The notes below the pieces were generated by a model. That model was not told where the DNA came from. It saw only the letters and a program-made list of their open reading frames with translations, and made no database searches. This document shows, in pieces, positions 12,076-22,224 of a stretch of DNA of 64,000 nucleotides. The stretch is from Amorphophallus konjac. Its lineage: Eukaryota; Streptophyta; Magnoliopsida; Alismatales; Araceae. The translations under genes were made by a program, and so were the position numbers. Position 1 is the stretch's first letter. Each line of letters begins with the position of its first letter. Location of the stretch: positions 84,084,559-84,148,558 of the forward strand of contig CM040117.1 of the NCBI GenBank assembly GCA_022559845.1, given 5' to 3'.

Positions 12076-12107
12076 CTTTAACCCTTGAACATGCATGTGC
12101 CTAGGCA

Positions 12108-12989
12108 GTCAGTATGACTCATAGTGTTGCCATCATCAAAAAGGGGAAGATTGTTGTGTCCCTGTGGTTTTGATGATAGCAAACACTATAAGTCATCATT
12201 TGTTTGTGTCTGCATATGAATGATTGATTGAGCATCTTATTTGAATGTCATTCCATCAAACAGGCTATGTGCATATTTGGTGCATTGTCTGTTTCTGTTC
12301 ATGGTGGCCATACGTTCGTGCATGCCTAGGCACATGCATGTTCAAGGGTTAAAGTCTGTACATTCTTCAGGTGCATCATCTCAGCAAGTCTATACATTGG
12401 ACTTGAGCATATAGGAAGTTTGTACATCATCTGCTTTCCATGCACTTAAAGTCTGTACAGCCCATGAATTAATGCTAGGACACAAAGTCTGTACATCATC
12501 CAGTTGCAGGCAGCAGCAAGTCTGCGACACATGCAATGTACATACTTGCTATGTCTGCGACAAGGTGATGTACAGACTTGCTGCTACCTGCAACTGGATG
12601 ATGTACAGACTTTACGTCCTAGCGTTAATTCATGGGCTGTACAGACTTTAAGTGCATGGAAAGCAGACGATGTACAGACTTCCTATATGCTCAAGTCCAA
12701 TGTATAGACTTGCTGAGATGATGCACCTGAAGAATGTACATACTTTAACCCTTGAACATGCATGTGCCTAGGCATGCACTAACGTATGGCCACCATGAAC
12801 AGAAACAGACAATGCACCAAATATGCACACAGCCTATTCGATGGAATGACATTCAAATAAGATGCTCAATCAATCATTCATATGCAGACACAAATAAATG
12901 ATGACTTATAGTGTTTGCTATCATCAAAACCACAAGGACACAACAATCTCCCCCTTTTTGATGATGGCAATACTGTGAGTCATACTGAC
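12108..12989. repeat. Inverted duplication (417-bp arms) across LTR end
   Basis: Bases 12108-12524 are the reverse complement of 12573-12989, with only 48 bp between them. The right arm spans the LTR end at 12945 and includes 44 bp of internal sequence with the polypurine tract, so the left arm holds an inverted copy of the polypurine tract and LTR boundary. Sequence just left of the fold-back (about 11910-12107) is also directly repeated at 12573-12775. The pattern is duplication-inversion-duplication, as expected from a double template switch. The other LTR lacks it. Confidence 0.88.
12946..12965 (-). promoter_or_regulatory. Polypurine tract of Sirevirus-2
   Basis: On the minus strand this reads CATCAAAAAGGGGGAGAT and abuts the 3' LTR start TGTTGTG. 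Such a tract primes plus-strand DNA synthesis. Further AAAGGGGGAG-like runs occur on the minus strand near 13003-13015, 13080-13090 and 13133-13143. Multiple polypurine tracts are a known Sirevirus trait. Confidence 0.85.
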
Positions 12990-15226
12990 TTGAATCAGAT
13001 TATTCTCCCCCTTTGACTTTAGCAAAAAGACAGTAGTTTGAGAGGGAAGTAAGAAATGCATAAGATGATTGAATTAAAAAACTCCCCCTTTGACTAAGCA
13101 AGAAAGGCTTTCTCCCCTTATAGAACAACCCATTCTCCCCCTGAAGCGCAAGAATGAACTCTGGTTATTCAATGAATCAATCTGAAATCCACCACCATAA
13201 GGATTCTGAAGTTCAGAAAGCTGCAAGTGAACAAGGTAATAATGGGAGTGGCACCTCACATTTGTATGGTCAGAAAAATGCAGATGGAATCAGTCAACTG
13301 ATAAGAGAGGATTTGTCAATACAGTTTCTGTTGATCAAGTTGTCAGGAATGAATCTGATCATGAGGGATTTTAATGCTTGCACTACTACAATAAGTCTTA
13401 AGAAGAATAGACTCTTCTATCATAAAGGGTTATGAATTGGCAACTTAACCAATCTGATTTAATTATGATGTAAACCAGATTTGTCAAATTAAACTTAATA
13501 CTCATATCTGAATCCAAGTTTTAATAAGGGTGAACCAAATAGTCAGAAAACACTCAAAATCAATCATCTTTATCTTACACACATGATCTCAATAGCTCCT
13601 TTGAAAAATACACAGATTAGTACTGAGGTTAAATACTTTTACAGGAACATGAGTTGACAGAATTTGTAATATATTTTCATTTGAAGCACATTATATTTTT
13701 CGTGAGCAATTTAGGTTGATCAACACCTTTTTACATGAGGCACAACACGTCTCAGGTGAAGTGAGCCAGTTACTCAGTGTGATAACTGTCATTACCTCTC
13801 AACTTCGAGAACAGAGTTAGCAATATAAGTGTCTTTTTACATGAGGAGACACCTTGATCAGAGGTCAGACTCCCCAGTTACTCAACACAGACATGCCATT
13901 GCTTTGTCAGGTTTTCAATGAATTTTCATTTTAAGTGACTATGACACTTCATGACTTGGGTTTACTACATTTCTTTGATGGATAACCCAGTTTCTCAGTG
14001 AACAAAGTTATTTCATTGCTCACTGATTTTATTTCCTGTCAGATTTTTGATGTTTTAACAACAATACTCACTTTATGTATCTCAGCCAAAATAGCCCTGA
14101 TTTCAAATTTTCAGATATCTGATGAGTGAGACTGAGGTTTTTATGACACAGATGGTTAAGATTTATTTAAGCTTATCATTCAGATATTTTCAATTCATTT
14201 AATTACAAATCTGAGAATACATTAATCTTATATCAGTCCGATTCAGTGGTTATTCTTAAACCTATATGATAGGAATTTCTACATAGTTTTCAGACTGAAT
14301 TGCATGACATGCAGCTTAAGTTCCTCAGACCGAATACAGATACAGCTGATCAACACTAGACACAATCATTCAAACCAACTAAGAAGAATGTGAAGAATGA
14401 GTGTAAGCTGGTGTAAGAGTCAACAACACGAAGGAATATATCAGAAGAGTGTATATCAACAAACACTAGCTGAGTCTGGAATTCAGACAGATCAGCTGAC
14501 AGGTAGTAACATGAAGAAAGTAGAAAGAAACTCTTCTTTGACAACTTAATAAATAGAAGGCAGAATCCATCATCATGAGAGAGAATATGAAATCAGATGA
14601 GAGTTCTTCAATTACTAGACAAGAGGTGTTCAAAGTGTGACAAACTAAACACCAATTTTAAATGCTCCCCCTGTCTAGATGCATCAACTATGTGCACCAT
14701 ATGAACCACTCAAACTCGGTGCAAAGAAGATTTTTCAATTGATTTGACTTATTTTTCATGAGGAATAGGAGTTCTGAAGATGAGACAGAATATGTAGATA
14801 TGATAATGAATCAGATGGGTAGATAGGAAGAGTTCAGACAATTGACACCACTGAAGAATTTAGAAAGGCTCCCCTTGTCTATATGTAGTGAATCACTTCT
14901 TTTTGGAATTTTCAATATGATGATATGTAATGCAGTCACTACATGTATGCTTATGCAATGACTCTCATTCGGATATGATTCATGCAAATCAGACAGAAGA
15001 GAATTACCATAAGCATGATTGTGCAATTCACATTTCAGAAAGTTTCAGTTTAACATCAACAAATCAACATGATATGCAATCATTTCAAGTTCACAATTTC
15101 ATATGATGGAATTTAAGATGAGTATTCAGAACAAGCCTGAAAAGCAGAACCCTGGGGTCTTCCTGTTGAGTGACTTGGTTTATTTAACCATCTTTTTCAT
15201 TCCAAGGCACACCTGTAACATGTTAA
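12990..15226. other. Non-coding interior of Sirevirus-2
   Basis: In an autonomous element pol would lie between gag and the 3' LTR. Here 2.2 kb of AT-rich sequence shows no protease, integrase, RT or RNase H motif on the minus strand, only short frames. A few CTCCCCCT runs (polypurine-like on minus) are seen at the left end and near 14665 and 14870. I see nothing else in it. Confidence 0.7.
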
Positions 15227-17617
15227 TCAATTTGATCCTGCAGGGACCCAAACAGTCTTGGGTCCCGAGTTAACTCTGACAGGTGTTCTGAACAATTTTT
15301 TAGCAACATCATTATCATACTCCATCAGGTAACAATTATTCATGAAATGACCAAACTTTCCACAATATCTACATGATGTAACAACCCTTGAATTCTTTTT
15401 GTGAACATTATTATAATCATGGAATCTATGTGAGTTAGTATGAAAATTTCTGTTACTTGCATGAAATTTTGACTTACCATTACCTGCCCACCAGCATTCA
15501 GAAGCTCGGTGGCCAGGTTTTCCACATTCAAAACATATAAGAATCTTTTCTTTAAAATCAACTTTATTTCTACAAAAAAAATTTCTATTTGCAGGGAATT
15601 TTAAAAATTTGGAATTAAAATGATTTCCCTGAGCATACCAGCAGTCCTTGACTGCATGCCCATACTTACCACATTCAAAGCACCTAAGGTGCTTGCCTTT
15701 TGAGTTATTGTTGCCCCAATAATTTTTAGTCCAGCACTCATTTGCCTTGTGCCCTGGCTTGTTACAGGTGAAACAAATAGTATGCTGGCTTGAAATAGAT
15801 CTATATCTATGTGGGCCATGAGCATGTGTGAAAAATATAGAATTCACATTGTTGTCTTCTTTCATTGTAAAACATGCATTCATTAGATGACCACGCCTAC
15901 CACAGTAATAACAAGATGCATCAGATTTCTTAGTGGCATGGTTTCTATCAGATGAATTCCTAGAATGCATTGCTTCACTAGCATGCTCATCTTCAAGCAA
16001 CAGTCTGCAATCATCCATTACATGTCCTATCTTGCCACAATAATGACATGACACTTGTGATTTCCTGACAACATGATTACTAACAGACTGACTAGATGCA
16101 TGCGAATGAGTACATGAGGCATGAGCATTGTGCATTGACCCATCAAATTCAACCGAGTTGGCATATCTTAGGGTGTAACCAGAAATATTCTTTACCTTCT
16201 TTGTTTGACCCTTCCTTTTCAATTTCTGATTATTCTCAATAATTTTTGTTTGCTTTTCATTTTTCTGGGCTTTGAACTGAAATACAGATGTTGAAGGTGA
16301 TTTCTGATTTTTATTTTTTACAAACTTGGATGCTGAGTTTTTCAGATCATGAATTTTATTTTCCAAGCTAGCAATGTGAATTTCATAACTGGCTATCTCC
16401 TGTTCACTGTAATTAACACATTCGCTTAGAACTTTGTTTGCAATTTTATACTTCTCAATTTCTTGTTCTAGACTATTCAAAATTTGTTATTCTCCATCAC
16501 AAGTGAATTTCCCCTTTTTTAAAGTGAGAAGTGTTTCAGACAAGCCAGTGTTTAACAACTTTAATTTTTCAACTTCAGCTTCCGGTTCAATGTTTTGGAC
16601 CATGAGCTTCTTGTTTTGTTCTCTCAGTTCATTATTTTCTTCAGTCAGCTTTTTGACTTCTTCATTACAATTTTCTCTTCCAGATATCAATTCCAGTTTT
16701 TCAATTAGTTCCTCTTCCCTTTCTTCCACTTTAATTTTCTCAGCAAGTAGATTTCTGTGATCTTCTTTAAACAAGACAATTTGTTTCTTCATCCATTCAT
16801 TCTCACTATAAAGTTCCTCATTACGTTCACGCAGAGCAGAAATATGCATTGTTTCCTTGCTGATTTTATTCAGACTAGCCTTGAGATCTTCATTTTCTTT
16901 TTGAACTTCAGCATGTTCAAGCTTTAGTTTGTCCATTACAGAATTAATTTTAGTCAACTCTTGCATACTTTTTAGATGCTCATTTTTCTTCTTATTCAGC
17001 TGATTCTTAAGTTCTGATATCTTGTCCAAGCATGTTTTATTTTCAATTTTTAGAGAACCATTTTGTTCCTTAAAATTCTGAGCATCTATTAGGCATGTAT
17101 CATAATACTATTTCAATGTAGGATAAATATCACAAGTAAGTTCAGATTTGCATTGTTCAATTCTTTTCTTTAGCCTTTTATTTTCAGATTTTAATTTTGT
17201 ACATCTATCAGTAAGCTCTTCATTTATGTTCCATAAATCATCAATCGAAACTTCTTCGGATCCAGAGCTTACCTAAGATGATGATTATTCATTATCATTT
17301 CTCCGATCAGCCATCAAGCATTTGTTGTGATTCCTGGTAAGCTTTAGTTTTTCCAAAATTTCTTTGGCAGACCTGCAAGAAGAAATACATGAGATTAAAG
17401 CTTTGTCAGTTGATTCTTTCATTAAAACTAATGCTCTAGTGTTGACAGAGTCTTTCAATTTATCCTTCTCAGTCCATCTTGATTTATCTTTTGATAAATT
17501 GTGTGGACCATGAGTTATTGCCTTCCAGAGATTAGGATCAGTTGATTTTACATACCGATGAAAATTTTCTAATCAAGAATCAAAATCATTACCTCCGAAT
17601 ATCGGAGGATTAGCCAT
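15227..17617 (-). pseudogene. Gag-like protein with six CCHC zinc knuckles (Sirevirus-2)
   Basis: A single reading frame of about 800 codons starts at ATG 17617 (MANPPIFGGNDFDS). A capsid-like part with LWKAITHGPHNLSKDKSRW is followed by a long coiled coil (about 17030-16300) and then six CX2CX4HX4C knuckles, each beginning C(H/Y/F/R)xC: CHYCGKIGHVMDDC, CYYCGRRGHLMNAC, CFTCNKPGHKANEC, CFECGKYGHAVKDC, CFECGKPGHRASEC and CRYCGKFGHFMNNC. It ends GPKTVWVPAGSN, the Sirevirus gag ending. Five in-frame stops (near 17570, two at 17270-17295, 17108, 16487) but no frameshift interrupt it. Six knuckles is more than the two of Sirevirus-1. It would bind RNA in the particle. Confidence 0.85.
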
Positions 17618-17767
17618 CGAGATATGATGAGTGCACCGAAATCAGATGAGCAAATCAAGACACTAAACCGGTGAAACAAAACACAAAACACAAGAAACCC
17701 ACTCTGAAATGCACCAAAAACTAGCAGGATCCTCTGTAGATTGTTAGATCTGTTAGGTCAGAGACCC

Positions 17768-17779
17768 GCTCTGATACCA
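17768..17779 (-). promoter_or_regulatory. Primer-binding site of Sirevirus-2
   Basis: On the minus strand this reads TGGTATCAGAGC, a 12 of 12 match to the complement of the initiator tRNA-Met 3' end. It lies two bases inside the 5' LTR end at 17782. Confidence 0.93.
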
Positions 17780-18692
17780 AGTGTTGGGTTCGGTGCTATG
17801 TATTCAGAGGGGGGTGAATGAATCTACCCTTTAAAAATTTCTCCCAATTAAAATCTAATGCTCACAACTAAAGAATTAACGCTTAAAAGAATGAATTAAA
17901 CTTCAGATCTAATCCTGTCAAAGGACTCTTGATATCACAATCAAACACACAGTGTGCAATCAAAACATATCGTCCCTATGCATTCATCAAGCGGAAGCAT
18001 ATAAGAAATCAAACCACGACACAGAGGATTTTTAGGTGGTTCGGTCCTCCAGACCTACATCCACCCCACACTCAACCCAGAGTGTGGATTCCTACTGACT
18101 CACAGCCGTTCCAACCAAGAGTGTGGATTCCTGCTGACTCACAGCTTGAACGGCTGGGCATCACAGCTTGCCTACATCAGCTGGGCATCACAGCTTGCCT
18201 ACATCAGCTGGGCCTCACAGCTTGCCATCCTGCTGAGCATCACAGCTTGCTGTCCAGAGGAGTCCACCTTTGCAACGCTGAGCATCACAGCTTGCTCCGC
18301 TAGGCAATACAGCTTAGCCGTCCAGTGGAATCCTCCACTGCAAAATGCTAACAAACAGCTTGAAGAAAGGTATAAAATGAAAACAAAAACAAGAGACAAC
18401 AGCAACATGAAAGCTGTAAACTATGAAGCACAATATGGCTCTCAAAGAGAGCTGACTGGCCTGGATTTGATCCACGGTCCAGTAGAGACTGATCTTCAGA
18501 CTGCTCTGTTCTTCTCTCGATCTCACTATCTCTCCTCAACTTCTTTCTCTTCTTCTTCTGCTAATCTCTTTCTCTTCTTTGCTCTTCTCTTCTCTCTCTT
18601 TTTCTTATCTTCTTCTTCTTCTAGATCGTGCAGGCACTCTCTCTGTTTTCTCCTTCTGCTTCGATCAATCTTCTTTTGAGGAAGAAGCTTAG

Positions 18693-18700
18693 TATATATA
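18693..18700 (-). promoter_or_regulatory. TATA box of Sirevirus-2 5' LTR
   Basis: TATATATA sits at the downstream border of the U3 motif array on the minus strand and is conserved in the other LTR. The RNA start would be about 30 bases further down. Confidence 0.6.
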
Positions 18701-18906
18701 GAGAGCAGCAGGTAGGGCGTGTGTCTTCCACATCTCCCGCCCAAAAGCTTGGACCACGTGGCAACATCTCAGCCTGCTCGACCACACGTGTCACGATCCT
18801 GGCACTCCCCTTATCCTCAGATCATGTGCCCTCCTTAAGCTCCTTGATCATCAGTCAATGAGCAGTCTTAAATAGTAGAAGATAATGGATCGAGTAAGTT
18901 TGTGAA

Positions 18907-20770
18907 TGTACAGACTTAATGGCGTGGAGTTCTATATACATATGAGAAAGTATTTACATTGACGATGAGTGCTCAGACATGCCACCAATCGAGTGTACAG
19001 ACTCTGTGTGCAATGTGCAACCAATGTGCAGACTTGCTAGTGGGTGTGTGTGAGACAATGTATAGACTTGATGGCATATGATGCAGTATGCATATGGTGA
19101 AGTATGCACATTGAAAGTTGAATGCACTGTCATGCTGTTAGTGTGCAGACTTAGCGTGCAACAATGTGCAGACTCAGCGTGCACCATTGTGCAGACTTAC
19201 TCAAATGATGTGTGAGCCTAGCAACACACAATGTGTAGACTTTGTGCAATGCATGAAGCAATGTATAGACTTATATCGAAGGAGTGCACAAATGCAAATA
19301 GCAAGGTATAGACTTTACATCTATCAAAGTATGCACAACAACAATGGATGCTCAGGCATGCAGACGAATGTGTAGACTCTACGTGCAATGTATAAACAAT
19401 GTGTAGACTTGCTTTGAAGAATTGCACAGCCATTAAGAAATGTACAGACTTTGAACGTAGGTAAAGACAACAATGTGCAGACTTTGCTCATGTATGGACT
19501 TAGTGTGTGCGAGCATGCTAACATGCAATGTGTAGACTTTGAGTGTGCGTACAATGCAGCAACCAATGTATAGACTTGTAAGTGCTGATAGACGATGTAC
19601 ATACTTGCATGAGACGCTGGATGAGATGGATGTTCACGAGACATGAACTGCGTTGGCTGTACAGACTTGTGCTAATGCTGCAAGTGAAAAATGTACAGAC
19701 TTCAAGTGCGTGCAGCAAGACACTGTGCAAACTTTAGCTCGTGCAATGCAGTGTACAGACTTTGAATGGCAGTCTATGCAACCAATGCAGTGTACAGACT
19801 TTATATGCACGATGTACAGACTTCAAATCAAAAGATGCACAATGTACAAACTTTAAATCAAAGGATGCACGATGTACAGACTTCAAGTCAAAGGATGCAC
19901 GATGTACAGACTTCAAATCAATGGATGCACAATGTACATACTTTAAATCAAAGGATGCACGATGTACAGACTTCAAGTCAAAGGATGCACGATGTACAGA
20001 CTTCAAATCAAAGGATGCACGATGTACAGACTTCAAATCAAATGATGCACGATGTATAGACTTTGAACGTGTGTAATGTGAAAATGTTGTACAGACTTGA
20101 ACGCGTGCAATGCAGCAAGGCAATGTATAGACTTGAACGCGTGCAATGTATAGACTTGCCAGCAGGGAATGTGCATGCGATAGCAATGTATAGACTTGCC
20201 AGCATCAAGTGTATGGACTTAACAGCTATGAATGTGCAGACTATGTGTGCGTGCATGCTGCAAGGCAATGAATAGACTTGGTGTATGCAGTCTAGACAAT
20301 GTACAGACTTTGTGTTGCGAACACAAGCTATACAGACTTTAAATGTGCTTGCACAAAGACGCTAAGTGAGACGCTGGCTGTATAGACCTGAGTGATGCAT
20401 GCACAAAGACACTAAGTGAGACGCTCGCTGTACGAGAGACAAATGTATAGACTCACAGAGACGCTGAGTGAGACAGTGAATGCACTCGAGAATAATGTAC
20501 AGACTTGTTGTGCCTGCGCCAAATGCGATGTACAGACTTGCTATGTCTGCGACACATGCAATGTACAGACTTGCTATGTCTGCGACAAGGCGATGTACAG
20601 ACTTGTTGCTGCCTGCAACTGGATGACGTACAGACTTTGCGTCCTAGCGTTAATTCATGGGCTGTACAGACTTTAAGTGCATGGAAAGCAGACGATGTAC
20701 AGACTTCCTATATGCTCAAGTCCAATGTATAGACTTGCTGAGATGATGCACCTGAAGAATGTACAGACTT
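18907..20770. repeat. U3 array of TGTACAGACTT motifs (5' LTR)
   Basis: By eye I count about 52 matches to TG-TAYAGACTT-like sites in 1.86 kb, about one per 36 bp. Some are in regular 30-bp tandem order at 19820-20060. The palindromic TGTACA core contains GTAC. The array lies immediately upstream of the core promoter in the minus direction, the usual place of LTR enhancers. Confidence 0.9.
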
Positions 20771-20975
20771 TAACCCTTGAACATGCATGTGCCTAGGCAT
20801 GCACTAACGTATGGCCACCATGAACAGAAACAAACAATGCACCAAATATGCACACAGCCTGTTCGATGGAATGACATTCAAATAAGATGCTCAATCAATC
20901 ATTGATATGCAGACACAAACAAATGATGACTTATAGTGTTTGCTATCATCAAAATCACAGGGACACAACAGTGAA

Positions 20976-22222
20976 CACACAGCACCAAACACACGTTGTA
21001 GGATGCAACCAACCACACACACGGGCTGCACAGACCACAACACCCACACACCGTTTTCCTCAGAGTATATGAAGGAAGATTTACAAGATATGCTCAAAAC
21101 TAAAAGGATGCAAGAATATGCAAGTATAAACAATATGGAGGTGAGAATCCTCCTTTCTTTTCAAGAGAGTTTCGCTCAAACTGTAGCCAGCAACTAAGCA
21201 CCAGATTCCTCCTGAACCCAATAGAAGGATGATGAAGATTCACGTTCTATCTGCCTTGAACCGGATGCAACATCTTCAGCTCACGTATGGGAGATGGAAT
21301 CAAGTTGAAATCTCCTTCTTCTAGCTCAAATCAAGAGAGAGGGACACGTTCTCGCAGCTTTCCTTCCCTGCACAGAAAAAGGGGCTAAAAAGATAATAAA
21401 TGATCCTCTCCCACTTTTAGGGTTCCCAATCATTGATATATATATATATATATATATATAGGTCAGGCTAAAAGGACACGAATGGAGAATATTTCTCCTC
21501 AGATATGACCATTTAGAGCCTAAAAGAATAGACATTAGTGGATTATGAGCCGGGTTCAAAAGGTTCGAAATAGGTCAGATCCGGAAGGGGTCGACCCTAT
21601 GGTCGACTCCCTTACCCTGCGAACAGCTTCAGATAACACCCAGACAAAAAATAGAATAGAAAAAAAAGTGGGTCGACCCTGGGGGTCGACCCTCTTCAAG
21701 CTAAGTTCTACAAACGAGTGCAGACAGAAATCTCCAAAAGAAGGTTCGACCCCAGGGGTCGACACCCTTCCTGTCAACCCAGAGTTCTTGAATATTTGCA
21801 TAAAAATCAAATTGAATCGATCTCACCTTAATCCCTTATGATATAAAGACATTCAAACCATCTACTAACATGCAAAAACACATCAACTCAGTTGCTTTTA
21901 CTTGAACATCAAAATGTTAATGATTCACAGTTAAATCCCTTGCCTTGGAACTTAACTTAGTCACTAAATGTTGATATGTAACCACATGATAAGTTCGCAT
22001 TGGGCAAAGCCATTTCAAATGATCACCAAACATCAGAGATATGGTTTAAACCCTCATGATAGGGTTAGCATTGAGCAAAGACACTTCAACCAATCCACAA
22101 ACCTCAAGGATATGAAAATTTATACAATTTATCATGTCAAAAAAACACAGTCATGACTCACATAGAATTTGGTCATCATCAAAACTTATAAATCCAAAAT
22201 CAATCAACTGTGGGGTTCAACA
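20976..22222 (-). repeat. Sirevirus-1 5' LTR, outer part
   Basis: The LTR of Sirevirus-1 resumes after the Sirevirus-2 insertion and runs to TTCAACA at 22222. On minus it begins TGTTGAACCCC and has a TTTTGATGATGAC stretch, common at Sirevirus LTR starts. Three CpG-bearing dyads of the GGTCGACCC type lie at about 21585-21610, 21671-21695 and 21744-21766. A TATATATA run at 21437-21460 may serve as the core promoter. With the part at 8707-9091 the LTR totals about 1.6 kb. Confidence 0.65.
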
Positions 22223-22224
22223 AG

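Larger units (their letters stand above)
9092..12945 (-). repeat. Sirevirus-2 3' LTR (with rearrangement)
   Basis: The 3,854-bp LTR lies at the downstream end of the minus-strand element. It matches 17782-20970 in order: a purine/pyrimidine-biased R-U5 part at about 9400-9960 with repeats of GAGCATCACAGCTTGC, a TATA box at 9961-9968, then a U3 filled with TGTACAGACTT motifs. It is 665 bp longer than its partner because of the fold-back at 12108-12989. Confidence 0.92.
9092..20970 (-). mobile_element. Sirevirus-2: non-autonomous gag-only copia element
   Basis: A complete minus-strand element bounded by LTRs (9092-12945 and 17782-20970), both TGTTGGGTTCGG...GACACAACA, and flanked by a perfect 5-bp duplication GTGAA at 9087-9091 and 20971-20975. 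The interior (12946-17781) has a tRNA-iMet primer site, a gag-like reading frame with six CCHC knuckles, about 2.3 kb of non-coding DNA and a polypurine tract. No protease, integrase or RT is visible, so it must have moved with help from another Sirevirus. The two LTRs are similar throughout, so insertion was later than decay of the host element. The 3' LTR carries an extra 665 bp explained by an inverted duplication. Confidence 0.92.
17782..20970 (-). repeat. Sirevirus-2 5' LTR
   Basis: This 3,189-bp LTR is flanked inside by the primer site and outside by the GTGAA duplication. In transcription order (minus) it has a U3 of about 2.3 kb carrying the TGTACAGACTT array, a TATA box at 18693-18700, and a purine-rich leader with GCATCACAGCTTGC repeats (18140-18300). 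It drives the element's RNA. Confidence 0.93.
3908..22222 (-). mobile_element. Sirevirus-1: old Ty1/copia element, broken and nested
   Basis: This is a minus-strand Ty1/copia element. Reading leftwards from its 5' LTR (8707-9091 plus 20976-22222) come a tRNA-iMet-type primer site, a gag with two CCHC knuckles and a coiled coil, an aspartic protease (DSGCS), a pre-integrase zinc domain, an integrase core, part of RT, and RNase H. The order PR-IN-RT-RH is that of copia elements. The gag ends in a GPKxxWVP motif, typical of the Sirevirus lineage. The element carries several stops and frameshifts, so it cannot be autonomous. A TRIM element sits inside RT, and Sirevirus-2 is inserted in the 5' LTR. 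The 3' LTR was not found. Confidence 0.85.
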
